A stretch of 64,000 bases of DNA. Source: Rosettibacter firmus (GTDB lineage: Bacteria; Bacteroidota; Ignavibacteria; Ignavibacteriales; Melioribacteraceae). The translations under genes were made by a program, and so were the position numbers. Location of the stretch: the NCBI RefSeq assembly GCF_036860695.1, contig NZ_JAYKGJ010000004.1, forward strand, positions 186,001 to 250,000. The letters are read 5' to 3'. Under the pieces are notes generated by a model. It did no database searches, had not been told where the DNA came from, and worked only from the letters and a program-made list of their open reading frames with translations. Positions 17,639 to 26,910 of this stretch are shown here, one piece after another. Position 1 is the stretch's first letter; each line of letters starts with the position of its first letter.

Positions 17639-17743
17639 AATTCCCCCATCTAACACACCTAACTTAAACTTTATTCCACCAAAGCTATTTTTCAACACCA
17701 ACAAACCGTCTGCTTCAATATTTTATACTTCCTGTTAAATTAT

Positions 17744-17769
17744 CCCCCTCTCTATTTATAGAGAGGGGG
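17744..17769 (-). terminator. Strong hairpin, likely terminator of the short propeller gene
   Basis: CCCCCTCTCTA (17744-17754), loop TTTA, TAGAGAGGGGG (17759-17769): a perfect 11-bp stem, five bases after the gene's stop. On the minus strand it is followed by ATAATTT, a weak U tract, so termination may be partial. Confidence 0.65.
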
Positions 17770-17774
17770 GTGGG

Positions 17775-18392
17775 TTACTTCACCAACACCATCTTCTTTA
17801 CACTTGAAAACTTATTTGTCAACAAAACATAAAAATATACCCCACTCGACAAATCCCCACCATCAAACTTTACACGATACCTCCCAACCTCTAATCTCTC
17901 ATCAAGAATTGTTTTAACCTTCCTCCCCAAAATATCATAAACCTCAAGCTTGACATTTGTAATCTCAGGTATATCAAACTCAATTACAGTCGCAGGATTA
18001 AACGGATTAGGATAATTTTGATATAGTGAAAATTTCTTAGATACAGGATTTTCTTCTTTCTCATTAACATCAAGTATCACTCCACCCTCACGATATACTG
18101 CAAGACCACCACCTGTACCAATCCATTTGTTCCCCTCTGAATCTATGGCTATTGCATAAACCCAATTATCTGGCAGACCTGAATTTGTTTTAATATAATA
18201 AACTTTCTCACCTGTAAACATATTTACATTAAATAAACCTCCAGTTGTCCCAACCCAGATGTAATCACCTTCAAATGCAAGTGCATTAATATAATGCCCC
18301 GCATTGAAATTAACCCACTCAGGATTTTGAGAAAATGAAAAATTAATTGCTAAAAGAATGAAAAAAATCGTTGATAATATTTTTCTTGTCAT
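17775..18392 (-). CDS. Short propeller-repeat protein with type IX secretion signal
   Basis: A 205-residue protein: signal peptide (to about residue 21), one divergent blade (WVNFNAGHYINALAF ... WVGTTGGLFNVNMFTGE), one full blade (AIAIDSEGNKWIGTGGGLAVY), the same linker as the large paralogue (GGVILDVNEKEENP), and a Por domain (YQNYPNPFNPATVIEF ... SGVYFYVL ... KKMVLVK). Two blades cannot close a propeller, so it may be a collapsed or minimal form of the 13-repeat protein at 9559-11712, or may oligomerise. Confidence 0.78.
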   Translation of the reverse strand: MTRKILSTIFFILLAINFSFSQNPEWVNFNAGHYINALAFEGDYIWVGTTGGLFNVNMFTGEKVYYIKTNSGLPDNWVYAIAIDSEGNKWIGTGGGLAVYREGGVILDVNEKEENPVSKKFSLYQNYPNPFNPATVIEFDIPEITNVKLEVYDILGRKVKTILDERLEVGRYRVKFDGGDLSSGVYFYVLLTNKFSSVKKMVLVK

Positions 18393-18501
18393 TGTTCCCC
18401 TCAGGTAGTTATACTCTTAAAATAAAGATTAATCTTCTCTATTTCAATTAATCTTTGTTTTATATTACATATAAATCTTAAGACTAAACAAGAGTTAAAT
18501 T

Positions 18502-18633
18502 TTATTTAATCAACAACACCTTTTTTAATTTCAGAAAATTATTATCTTTTTATTTGTAATAAATTCTTGAAGGCAGTTTATCAACATTAAATTCTAAAGT
18601 ATAAGTAACAGCTACAGAAGCATAATTTAGAAG
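18502..18633 (-). pseudogene. Decayed type IX secretion domain
   Basis: In one frame ending at 18502-18504 the DNA reads VTYTLEFNVDKLPSRIYYK, a TAA stop, then KDNNFLKLKKVLLIK. This is the usual Por domain end (LEFN..LPSGIYYY..., then KKVLLIK) broken by an internal stop. No upstream coding region is left. It fills much of the 350-bp gap between the short propeller gene and the phosphatase; the rest shows only an AAAGATTAA/TTAATCTTT inverted repeat in the propeller gene's leader (18423-18460 area). Confidence 0.6.
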
Positions 18634-18743
18634 TGTTGTAACTTTATAATTTTATCAATTGATTAAAATTGTGCTGGAAAGATTTGAACCAAAGTAGGTT
18701 ATGTAATAAATAGTTTCTCATCTATTGTTAATATTTGATGTAA

Positions 18744-19400
18744 TTAATCAATTAAATACAAATAGTTTGGCAATTTAATTTTATAGCCAGAATTTCCACC
18801 GACAAGGTCGCTCCATTGATCGCCAATATTAGCAATAATTTCATAACCTTTTTTAACAAGTTCTTCTCTCTTAAGAGCTTTAAACTCAGCTGCTGGAATA
18901 TTGCGTTCTTCTTTTTTTCTTGCAATGAGTGTATCAAACTTTGTATAACCCTGTTCAATTAAATTCCTGATTGTAGCATCTCTTTCTTCTTCATATCTTC
19001 CTGTAATAAATATAACTCGAATATTCCTTGATATCAAATAATCATAAAATCGTTTTGTCTGTGGTATTGATCTTGCTTTACCTTCATTGATCCAATTATT
19101 CCATAAATCCATTCTAAATCCAAAACCAATAGATTTAATATATTCATAATTCGAAAGAGCAGTTTCATCTATATCAAAAACTACTGATGATTTTTCATTT
19201 GTTTTTATTTTTTCGATATGCTTAATTGCTTTATCAATAATTTTAGAGCACTCATAATCAAAAAGTCCCGATTCATAATAATTCTGAACAGCATTTTTAG
19301 CAGCGTCAAGATTAATTATTTTAATGGCGGGATCTAAAGAAGTGCAAGAAGAAAATAAAAAAAGAATAATGAATAAAGAATATATTCTCAAAAGCTGCAT
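18744..19400 (-). CDS. Class B-type acid phosphatase lipoprotein (HAD superfamily, e(P4)-like)
   Basis: A 218-residue lipoprotein (LFLFSSCTS) with the DDDD-phosphohydrolase motifs VVFDIDETALSNYEY (nucleophile Asp and Asp+2), VIFITGRYEEER (motif II Thr) and NIGDQWSDLVGG (motif IV acidic pair). The family removes phosphate from nucleotides and other monoesters outside the cytoplasmic membrane. It is the last gene of the minus-strand cluster behind hslVU, 24 bp after hslU, so it is probably cotranscribed, though no functional link is known. Confidence 0.88.
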   Translation of the reverse strand: MQLLRIYSLFIILFLFSSCTSLDPAIKIINLDAAKNAVQNYYESGLFDYECSKIIDKAIKHIEKIKTNEKSSVVFDIDETALSNYEYIKSIGFGFRMDLWNNWINEGKARSIPQTKRFYDYLISRNIRVIFITGRYEEERDATIRNLIEQGYTKFDTLIARKKEERNIPAAEFKALKREELVKKGYEIIANIGDQWSDLVGGNSGYKIKLPNYLYLID

Positions 19401-19424
19401 AATAATCAGGTTCCAGAATTCTGA

Positions 19425-20789
19425 TTAAAGTATATATTTACTCAAATCTCTATTCTTAACTATCTTCTCTAATTTTTGATTTACCATCTCTCCAGTAATT
19501 TTTATTACTGAATCTGGCATTTTATCAGGAACATCAAACAATATATCTTCAAGTAATGTTGTAAGGATAGTATGTAATCTTCTTGCCCCAATATTTTCAA
19601 CCTGTTCATTTACAAGAGCTGCTGTTCTGGCAATTTCTTTTATTGCATCATCTGTAAATTCTATTTGTACACCTTCTGTTTGTAAAAGTGCTGCATATTG
19701 TTTAAGCAAAGCATTTTCTGGTAGTGTAAGAATTTTTATAAAATCTTCTTCTGTCAAACTTTTTAGTTCAACACGAATGGGAAATCTTCCTTGAAGTTCT
19801 GGAATTAAATCCGAAGGTTTTGAAACATGAAATGCACCTGAAGCAATAAACAAAATATGCTCGGTTTTAACAGGTCCATATTTTGTATTAACTGTAGAAC
19901 CTTCAACTATTGGTAGTAAATCTCTTTGAACTCCTTCTCTCGAAACATCAGGTCCATGTGTACTTTTATTACCAGCAATTTTATCAATTTCATCTATGAA
20001 GACAATGCCAGATTCCTGTACTCTTTGAATTGCTTCTTTCTGAACAGCTTCCATATCAATTAATTTTTCTGCTTCTTCCTGAGCAAGAATTTGTCGAGCT
20101 TCTCTTATAGTAGTTTTTCTTTTTTTCTTTTTCTTTGGAATCATACTGCTTAACATATCCTGAAGATTCATTGTAATATCATCCATTCCCATAGGTCCCA
20201 AAACCTGCATACCAAAAGCAGGAGTGGATACATCAAATTCAATCATACGATCATCAAGTTCTCCTTTACGAAGTTTTTCTCTCATCCATTCTCTTGTTTT
20301 TTCATTTCTAATTTCTTCACTTTCTCCATCTTCATCAGGGACTTTAGTTGTTTTTTTAACAGGAGGAATTAGATAATCGAGAATTTTTTCTTCGGCAAGA
20401 CGTTCTGCTTTTTCTTTTACTTCAAGAGTTTTTTCGGAACGAACCATATTTACAGCAATTTCTGTTAAATCTCGTATCATCGATTCAACATCTCTACCTA
20501 CATATCCAACTTCTGTATATTTTGATGCTTCAACTTTTATAAATGGGGCACCTGCAAGTTTAGCAAGTCGTCTCGCAATTTCTGTTTTTCCTACACCAGT
20601 AGGTCCAATAAGTATAATATTATTGGGCATAATTTCTTCTTTAATACTTTCTTCAACTTTTTGACGACGCCATCTATTTCTTAAAGCGATTGCAACAGCT
20701 CTTTTTGCTTCGGTTTGCCCAATTATATACTTATCCAATTCTTTAACTATTTGAGAAGGCGTTAGCTGTTTCATTAAATTATCGTTCAT
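19425..20789 (-). CDS. hslU: ATP-dependent protease ATPase subunit HslU
   Basis: The 454-residue AAA+ unfoldase has [22 protein letters not shown] at its start, Walker [20 protein letters not shown], the I domain (about 110-240), Walker B VFIDEIDK, and the C-terminal [10 protein letters not shown] plus a KYIL end that docks into HslV. It forms hexamers that feed unfolded substrates to HslV in the cytoplasm. It follows hslV by 17 bp in the same operon. Confidence 0.97.
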   Translation of the reverse strand: MNDNLMKQLTPSQIVKELDKYIIGQTEAKRAVAIALRNRWRRQKVEESIKEEIMPNNIILIGPTGVGKTEIARRLAKLAGAPFIKVEASKYTEVGYVGRDVESMIRDLTEIAVNMVRSEKTLEVKEKAERLAEEKILDYLIPPVKKTTKVPDEDGESEEIRNEKTREWMREKLRKGELDDRMIEFDVSTPAFGMQVLGPMGMDDITMNLQDMLSSMIPKKKKKRKTTIREARQILAQEEAEKLIDMEAVQKEAIQRVQESGIVFIDEIDKIAGNKSTHGPDVSREGVQRDLLPIVEGSTVNTKYGPVKTEHILFIASGAFHVSKPSDLIPELQGRFPIRVELKSLTEEDFIKILTLPENALLKQYAALLQTEGVQIEFTDDAIKEIARTAALVNEQVENIGARRLHTILTTLLEDILFDVPDKMPDSVIKITGEMVNQKLEKIVKNRDLSKYIL

Positions 20790-20806
20790 AAATTTTCTCC
20801 AAAACT

Positions 20807-21340
20807 TTATTCAATTACTTCAATTGTTATTCTATCATTTGTATAAATACAAATGTCTGCTGCTGTTTTTAATGACTCTTCTACAATTTCTTTAGCCGAG
20901 AGGTTGCTATATTTTTTAAGCATTTTTGCTGCTGCAAGTGCATACATACCACCGCTCCCTATTGCAACAATATTATCTTCTGGTTCAATAACATCTCCAT
21001 TGCCAGATACTATAAAAGCTTTATCCTGTGTTATTACTGCCAGCATTGCTTCCAGTCTTCTTAAATATTTATCTGTTCTCCAATCTTTTGCCAGTTCTAC
21101 AACTGCTCTACTTACATTGCCACTAAAAGCTTCAAGTTTTTCTTCAAATCTTTCAAGAAGAGTAAATGCATCGGCTGTTGAACCAGCAAAGCCACATAAA
21201 ACTTTTCCATTTAGTAATTTTCTGATTTTTGTTGAGTTATGTTTCATTACAGTGTTTCCAAGTGTAACCTGACCATCACCACCTAATGCAGCTTTTCCAT
21301 CTTTTATTACACCAATAATTGTTGTTGAGCGAACTTTCAT
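20807..21340 (-). CDS. hslV: ATP-dependent protease peptidase subunit HslV
   Basis: The 177-residue proteasome-like subunit has the signature [23 protein letters not shown] and [20 protein letters not shown]. The catalytic N-terminal Thr must be exposed by processing; here the TT pair lies after MKVRS, so more than the initiator Met has to be removed, or another start is used. No other start codon lies nearer the Thr. Its ATG overlaps the TGA of the methyltransferase gene (ATGA), indicating translational coupling. Confidence 0.96.
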   Translation of the reverse strand: MKVRSTTIIGVIKDGKAALGGDGQVTLGNTVMKHNSTKIRKLLNGKVLCGFAGSTADAFTLLERFEEKLEAFSGNVSRAVVELAKDWRTDKYLRRLEAMLAVITQDKAFIVSGNGDVIEPEDNIVAIGSGGMYALAAAKMLKKYSNLSAKEIVEESLKTAADICIYTNDRITIEVIE

Positions 21341-21972
21341 CTATTACTCCATTTATTTATAAATATTTTGTAAGGAATTAATCTGGGAACTCTCTTTTGA
21401 TATTCTGAATACATCATACCAAATTTTTGAACTAATTTCTTTTCTTCAAAAAGAGATCCAATATAAAAATAAATTACAACACAAATGAAAGTAACAAAAT
21501 AAAATAAATCCATTATCGGTCTAAATCCTAAAAACAATATTGAAAATAAATAAACTGGATGACGTACAAATTTGTATGCTCCTTCTACTCTGAAATTGTA
21601 AATTGCATCACCATCATCAAGTTTATATTCTCCTTTAATATATCGCATAAGTTGTGCAATGCCTGAAAATTCTTTCAAATCAGTTCCTTTAAGCGACCAC
21701 AGTAATCCAATAAAGGAAATTATTTGCAATACAAAAGTAATAATATCGAAGGGATAATGTAAGTCGTAAATTATTACATCGGGTTTAGGAGCTAAAAATA
21801 AAAATGCAAGAAATAAGATTATTGATGTAAGATTATAGAATAATCGATAAAAAGCAATTTTTTCACCAATATTTTTTATAAGTCTTTCTTTAATTTTATT
21901 GGATGCTAAAAAAGAATGTGTAAAAGCAAATAAAGAAAATAAAAGAACAATTAAAAATGTATCAACAATCAT
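21337..21972 (-). CDS. Isoprenylcysteine carboxyl methyltransferase-like (NnrU/PEMT-type) membrane protein
   Basis: A 211-residue protein with about five membrane helices and the family's SAM-binding C-terminal core: [18 protein letters not shown], then [28 protein letters not shown]. Homologues methylate membrane-bound substrates, but many bacterial members have no assigned substrate. It overlaps rpoN's end and hslV's start by 4 bp each, so it is embedded in the operon. Confidence 0.78.
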   Translation of the reverse strand: MIVDTFLIVLLFSLFAFTHSFLASNKIKERLIKNIGEKIAFYRLFYNLTSIILFLAFLFLAPKPDVIIYDLHYPFDIITFVLQIISFIGLLWSLKGTDLKEFSGIAQLMRYIKGEYKLDDGDAIYNFRVEGAYKFVRHPVYLFSILFLGFRPIMDLFYFVTFICVVIYFYIGSLFEEKKLVQKFGMMYSEYQKRVPRLIPYKIFINKWSNR

Positions 21973-23441
21973 AATTTTTTGCGTAGCCGTGCAATGGGTA
22001 TTTTTAGTTGTTCTCGATACTTAGCAACAGTTCTTCTTGCAATATGAATTCCTTTCTCCTGAAGTATACTTGCAATTTTATCATCACTGTATGGATTATC
22101 TTTTGGTTCGTTTTCACATATTTCTTTTATTAATTCTTTAATATGTTTATTAGAAATTTCATCTCCGCTATCTGTAGATAAACCTTCGCTGAAGAAATAT
22201 TTTAATTCGTGTATGCCCTGTGGACTTTGAACATATTTACCATTTACAACTCGACTAATGGTTGAAATATCCATTCCAATTTCGTCTGCAATATCTTTAT
22301 AAATCATAGGCTTAAGATATTTTGGACCATTTTCAAAAAATTCATATTGTTTTTCGAGTATCGATTGCATTATCTTCAAAAGAGTATTTCTTCGTTGTTG
22401 TAAAGATGCAATAAACCATTTTGCCGATTCAAATTTTTCTCGTAAAAATTTATGAGTTTCTTTTTCTCGTTCGGAGATTTTTCTTTTTCTTTTTTTAGAT
22501 TCAAGCATTTCAAGATATGTTTTACTAATAGTAACAGACGGGACACTTTTATCGTTCAGTGTTACAATATAATTATCATCTACTTTCTCAATAATAAAGT
22601 CTGGAGTTATTTGATTAACTTCTTCGGCATCTATATTTCCTTCGCCAGGTTTGGGATTTAACTTTTGAATAATACTAATTGCTGTTTTAAGTGTTTCTTT
22701 CGATAGATTCAAATTCTTCTGAATATTATCATATCTTTTATTTACAAAATCATCAAAATGATTTTCAAGAATTTTTTCTGCTATGTAAGAGTAATATGGA
22801 TCAAAAGAAGAATTTCTAATTTGAACAAGTAAACATTCCTGTAGATTTCTTGCTCCAAGTCCAGGTGGATCGAGTGTTTGAATTAATTTTAGAACTTTTT
22901 CTGCTTTTTTAAGATCGACATCGATTTGTTCAAATAATTTCAGGTCATTCACAAATTTTTCTAAATCTTCTTTAAAGTAACCATCTTTATCAAGTGCACC
23001 AATAATATTTTCACCAAGTATCATTTCTTCTTCGGTTAAATCGAGCATATGTAACTGCTCGATTAAACTATCTCTTAAAGATCTTCTTTGTTGTGCAATA
23101 GGATAAAATTTTTCTTCGTCTTGACTTCTATTTAATCTATCAAATTCATACTCATACTCAGTATCGTTCATAAAATCTTCTATATCAAATTCATCTTCTC
23201 TGTTATTATAATTTTCTTCTTCTTCATCGAGCGTAATATCTTCCTGTCCATCGCTTTCTTCTTCGAGCTGATCGAGAGATAATTCTTCTTCAGTTGTTTC
23301 TTCGAGTATTGGATTCAGCTCGAGTTCAGTTTTAATTCTCTGTTCTAAAGCCAGTGTATTTAATTGAAGTAATTTTTGATATTGAATTTGCTGAGGCGAA
23401 AGTTTTTGTTGTAATGCTATTTTTTGTTGTAACGATAACAT
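21969..23441 (-). CDS. rpoN: RNA polymerase sigma-54 factor
   Basis: About 490 residues. The Q-rich region I (SLQQKIALQQKLSPQQIQYQKLLQLN) is followed by an acidic region II (EEE/DED-rich), the core-binding domain, and the C-terminal DNA-binding domain with the RpoN box ARRTVAKYRE. I place the start at 23441 because AAAGGTGG lies just before that ATG and the upstream gene stops at 23444; an in-frame ATG at 23513 would overlap the neighbour by 70 bp and add an unlikely basic leader. Sigma-54 needs AAA+ activators, none of which is in the window. Confidence 0.95.
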   Translation of the reverse strand: MLSLQQKIALQQKLSPQQIQYQKLLQLNTLALEQRIKTELELNPILEETTEEELSLDQLEEESDGQEDITLDEEEENYNNREDEFDIEDFMNDTEYEYEFDRLNRSQDEEKFYPIAQQRRSLRDSLIEQLHMLDLTEEEMILGENIIGALDKDGYFKEDLEKFVNDLKLFEQIDVDLKKAEKVLKLIQTLDPPGLGARNLQECLLVQIRNSSFDPYYSYIAEKILENHFDDFVNKRYDNIQKNLNLSKETLKTAISIIQKLNPKPGEGNIDAEEVNQITPDFIIEKVDDNYIVTLNDKSVPSVTISKTYLEMLESKKRKRKISEREKETHKFLREKFESAKWFIASLQQRRNTLLKIMQSILEKQYEFFENGPKYLKPMIYKDIADEIGMDISTISRVVNGKYVQSPQGIHELKYFFSEGLSTDSGDEISNKHIKELIKEICENEPKDNPYSDDKIASILQEKGIHIARRTVAKYREQLKIPIARLRKKL

Positions 23442-23443
23442 AA

Positions 23444-24007
23444 CTATCCCACCACCTTTTTTATTTTCAAAACCCATTCTTTTCCGAATGCTCTTTCGAG
23501 TGCTTTTTTGCAAAAGTCAAAAATTGTTGTAGAAGTTTTTTCTCCTTTTTCCAGAGCTGGCAGGCATTCGGAATATTTCTCGTATCTTAAAATTTGTCCC
23601 CCAAAATTTGAAACTCTAATCGGGAATAAGTGACAGGATATTGGTTTTATAAAATCTATTTTACCATCATTATATGCTTTTTCAATTGAACATTTTGCAA
23701 TATCTCCTTCATAAGTCACAAATACACAGGCTCTGTTGTTTACACTTCTGGTCATTATTTCATCATAAGCTCGAAACCAGAAACCATTTTTTTCAATTTC
23801 CTTTTTATGTTCTTCAGGTAAATACTCTTCAATTACTGGGAGATATTTATTAATTATTTCCACTTCATCTTCTTTCAAAGGTGCACCATAACGACTCTCC
23901 ATCGTACAGCACGCTCCTTTACACTTAGCTAAATCGCACGTGAAATTTGTTTCCCAGATTTCTGAATTTACCATAATATTTTCAACTTCGATAAAATCTA
24001 TATCCAT
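23444..24007 (-). CDS. DUF3109-family Cys-rich protein (YkgJ-like)
   Basis: A 187-residue protein with clustered cysteines: CDLAKCKGACC near residue 22, RACVFVTYEGDIAKCSI, ISCHLFPIR, and YSECLPALEKG. The spacing resembles the zinc- or iron-chelating CxxxxCxxCC family (UPF0153/DUF3109), which is widespread in Bacteroidota and has no established function. It stops 2 bp before the rpoN start and heads the operon. Confidence 0.8.
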   Translation of the reverse strand: MDIDFIEVENIMVNSEIWETNFTCDLAKCKGACCTMESRYGAPLKEDEVEIINKYLPVIEEYLPEEHKKEIEKNGFWFRAYDEIMTRSVNNRACVFVTYEGDIAKCSIEKAYNDGKIDFIKPISCHLFPIRVSNFGGQILRYEKYSECLPALEKGEKTSTTIFDFCKKALERAFGKEWVLKIKKVVG

Positions 24008-24148
24008 ATTCTTAAATTACTTTTTCAAAAGATACAAATTTTTTTGTTCTCTCTTTAAAAAATATAGAAAAAATCAACTTCTTAATGCAACTGCAAATTA
24101 GTGTAATTCAAAAGTAAACAATAAATTTACATTAAAAATTTTGGGGCT

Positions 24149-24913
24149 ATGGATTTTATAAATAAAACAATCTTACTAACAGGGGCTTCTTCTGGCATTG
24201 GAAAAGCACTTGCAGAAAAGTTATCCAGAGAAAAATGCAAATTAATTTTATGTTCTCGAAGAGTTGATATACTTGAAAACTTCAAGAATACAAATCAAAC
24301 AATAGCTGAAATATTTCCATTTAAATGTGATGTAAGCAATAAAGAAGAAGTTAAAAACACTTATGAAAAAATTAAAAATGAAATCGGGATGCTCGATATT
24401 GCTATATTAAATGCTGGTGTTGGTCATAGAATGAAAGTTGAAAATTTTGATTCTAAACTTGCCGAAGAAACCTTTGGAGTAAATATTTTTGGTTTGATTT
24501 ACTGGATTGAAAATATAATTCCAGATTTTATTAAAAACCGAAGTGGTATAATTGCAGGAGTTTCAAGTCTTGCCGATAATCGTGGTTACTCAGGGAGTGG
24601 ATTTTATTGTGCAAGTAAATCTGCTGCCACAATTTTTCTTGAAGGATTGAGAGTTGAATTAAAACCTTACGGAGTAAAAGTAATTACAATAAAACCTGGT
24701 TTTGTAAAAACTCCAATGACAGACAAAAACGAATTTAAAATGCCATTTTTGATGTCACCTGAAAAAGCTGCTGATATTATTTTATCTGGATTAAGAAAAG
24801 AAAAAAGGATAATTCAATTTCCTTTGCCAACAGTAATTTCTTCTCGATTAATTGGCTGCTTACCATCTTTCTTATATGAATTTATGATGACACTTTATGA
24901 CAAAAAGAAATAA
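24149..24913 (+). CDS. Short-chain dehydrogenase/reductase
   Basis: A 254-residue classical SDR: nucleotide-binding TGASSGIGKALAEKL (residues 8-22), NAGVG, catalytic Ser in GVSSLADNRG and YCASK (Tyr/Lys). The substrate is unknown; the C-terminal hydrophobic stretch (SRLIGCLPSFLYEFMMTLYDKKK) resembles short-chain dehydrogenases that act on lipophilic ketones. It is followed 6 bp later by the lipoprotein hydrolase gene, so they are probably cotranscribed. Confidence 0.88.
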   Translation: MDFINKTILLTGASSGIGKALAEKLSREKCKLILCSRRVDILENFKNTNQTIAEIFPFKCDVSNKEEVKNTYEKIKNEIGMLDIAILNAGVGHRMKVENFDSKLAEETFGVNIFGLIYWIENIIPDFIKNRSGIIAGVSSLADNRGYSGSGFYCASKSAATIFLEGLRVELKPYGVKVITIKPGFVKTPMTDKNEFKMPFLMSPEKAADIILSGLRKEKRIIQFPLPTVISSRLIGCLPSFLYEFMMTLYDKKK

Positions 24914-24919
24914 ATAGCT

Positions 24920-26167
24920 ATGAAAAAATTTTTGAAAACAATTTTATCAGTTATTTTACTTCTCATATTAATCTCCTGTGAATATGATTTTCCGATAGAA
25001 CCAATTTATTATCAAAGAGCAGAATTAATAAGTTCAGAATTCAAAACTACTGTTGATGCTAACCATTTAAAATCTCTTTTCAGTGAATTTAAAATAGATG
25101 ATGAATTAAAAAATAAACTAATATATGATGTTGATGTTTACAAAATTATTTATACAACATTGAATCATAAAGGAGAAATAGTAAAAGCATCAGGTGCATT
25201 ATTTGTTCCAAAAGGAGTGGATTATTTACCTTTACTCAGTATTCAACACGGAACACAAACAAAAAGAATTAATGTTGGTTCGATTAATCCATATTATTCA
25301 CTCGAAGGATTTGTAGGTGCATCGCTTGGATATTATACTGTTGTACCAGATTATCTTGGACTTGGAGAATCAAAAATGATTCATCCTTATCATCACGCAA
25401 AAACCTCTGCATATGCAGTTATCGATTTTATAAGGGCGGCAAGAAATTTTAGCATCAATAACAAAATAAAATTAAATGGTCAGGTATTTTTAATTGGTTA
25501 TTCAGAAGGTGGCTATGTAACAATGGCAGCTCAAAGAGAAATCGAAAAAAATTATTATAATGAAATTAAAATTACTGCTTCTGCTCCAATGGCTGGAGCA
25601 TACGATTTATATTTAACATCTCAAATAATTCTAAATAATAAAATTTATGAACAACCTTCTTTTCTGGCTTATCTTATAGTTGCCTATAATGATATTTATG
25701 AATGGAATAAAATAGACGAAATTTTTAATTCACCATATGCCGAAAAAGTAGTATCACTTTTTGATGGTTCTAAAACCACATCCGAAATTAATTCTGAACT
25801 TACCAGTGATTTAAAAAAATTGTTTAAACAGAAATTTATTAATGATTTTCTAAATGGAACTGAAATAGAATTTACAAAAGCACTGAAGGAAAATAGCTTA
25901 ATTAATTTTGTACCAATTTCTCCAACAAAATTATATCATGGCGATGCAGATGAATATGTTCCTTATGAAAATTCTCTAAAAGCAATAGAATATTTTAATT
26001 CGCACGGAGCTAATGTTGAATTAATTACAATCAAAAATGGAACTCATATAAGTTCTGGTATTCCATCAATCATAAATGCTATTGACTGGTTTGAGAGTCT
26101 AAAAGCTAAATTTATTGCCTCTTCTAAAGTAGTATCGAATGTTCAAGGAAGTTACTTATATAAATAA
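24920..26167 (+). CDS. Alpha/beta-hydrolase lipoprotein (secretory lipase-like)
   Basis: A 415-residue lipoprotein (LLILISCEYDF, Cys about residue 20) of the alpha/beta-hydrolase fold. The nucleophile elbow is GYSEGGY, an oxyanion region is near SIQHGTQTK, and late acidic and His residues lie in YHGDADEYVPYE and KNGTHISSG, a plausible Asp-His pair. This pattern resembles secretory lipases and tannase-like esterases. It should act at the periplasmic or outer surface on esters; the exact substrate is not visible. Confidence 0.75.
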   Translation: MKKFLKTILSVILLLILISCEYDFPIEPIYYQRAELISSEFKTTVDANHLKSLFSEFKIDDELKNKLIYDVDVYKIIYTTLNHKGEIVKASGALFVPKGVDYLPLLSIQHGTQTKRINVGSINPYYSLEGFVGASLGYYTVVPDYLGLGESKMIHPYHHAKTSAYAVIDFIRAARNFSINNKIKLNGQVFLIGYSEGGYVTMAAQREIEKNYYNEIKITASAPMAGAYDLYLTSQIILNNKIYEQPSFLAYLIVAYNDIYEWNKIDEIFNSPYAEKVVSLFDGSKTTSEINSELTSDLKKLFKQKFINDFLNGTEIEFTKALKENSLINFVPISPTKLYHGDADEYVPYENSLKAIEYFNSHGANVELITIKNGTHISSGIPSIINAIDWFESLKAKFIASSKVVSNVQGSYLYK

Positions 26168-26181
26168 AACTGGAGGCAACA

Positions 26182-26823
26182 ATGAAAAAGATATTTTTAT
26201 CAATCCTTATTCTATTCTTTTTGATCAATATTTCATTTGCTCAGGATACAGATGTTATTAAATTACCAGCACCTCAAATGGAGATTGGAAAACCTTTAAT
26301 GCAGGCATTAAAACTCAGAGCATCAACACGAAGTTTTGATACCACAAAATTATCGCTTCAGCATTTATCGAATTTACTATGGGCAGCATATGGAATTAAT
26401 CGTCCAGAAAGTGGAAAAAGAACAGTTCCATCTGCAATGAACTGGCAGGAATATGACGTTTATGTAGTTTTGTCCAAAGGTGCATATTTATATGATGCAA
26501 AAGAAAATGTATTAAAACTAATTACAAAAGGAGATATAAGAGAATATTGTGGAGTACAGGATTTTGTAAAAACCGCTCCTCTTAATTTAGTTTACGTTGC
26601 AAATTTTTCAAGAGTAACTCGTGTAAATGAAGAAGATAAACTATTATTTGTAGCTGCTGATTGCGGATTCATAGCACAAAATGTTTATTTATATTGTGCT
26701 TCAGAAGGACTTGCATGTGTAGTGAGAGGTATGATTAATAAAGAAAAACTTCCTGAAGCATTGAAACTAAATTCAAATCAAAAAATAATTTTAGCACAAA
26801 CTGTTGGTTATCCAAAGAATTAA
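26182..26823 (+). CDS. Exported nitroreductase-like protein (SagB/ThcOx type)
   Basis: A 213-residue protein with a signal peptide (MKKIFLSILILFFLINISFAQ) in front of a nitroreductase fold: LKLRASTRSFDTTKLS, LSNLLWAAYGINRPESGKRTVPSAMNWQ, VAADCGFIAQNVYLYCASEGLACVVRGM, and AQTVGYPKN at the end. The RPESGKRTVPSAxNxQ stretch is typical of the SagB/ThcOx branch. An exported flavoprotein of this kind is unusual because FMN would have to be supplied outside the cytoplasm. It starts 14 bp after the lipase gene. Confidence 0.8.
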   Translation: MKKIFLSILILFFLINISFAQDTDVIKLPAPQMEIGKPLMQALKLRASTRSFDTTKLSLQHLSNLLWAAYGINRPESGKRTVPSAMNWQEYDVYVVLSKGAYLYDAKENVLKLITKGDIREYCGVQDFVKTAPLNLVYVANFSRVTRVNEEDKLLFVAADCGFIAQNVYLYCASEGLACVVRGMINKEKLPEALKLNSNQKIILAQTVGYPKN

Positions 26824-26910
26824 TGAAATGAAATCAACGATCAATAATATTGACTTTAGAACATCTGTATTAATTAGTATTTTTGAGTAAGATAAAAAGA
26901 TGGTTTGTAT

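Noticed and set aside
20853-21272. 139-codon plus-strand frame opposite hslV
   Set aside because: hslV is certain; the antisense frame has no family resemblance and no ribosome site.
23442-23513. Longer N-terminus for RpoN starting at 23513
   Set aside because: It overlaps the upstream gene by 70 bp, gives a basic leader not seen in sigma-54, and lacks a ribosome site; the ATG at 23441 has AAAGGTGG.
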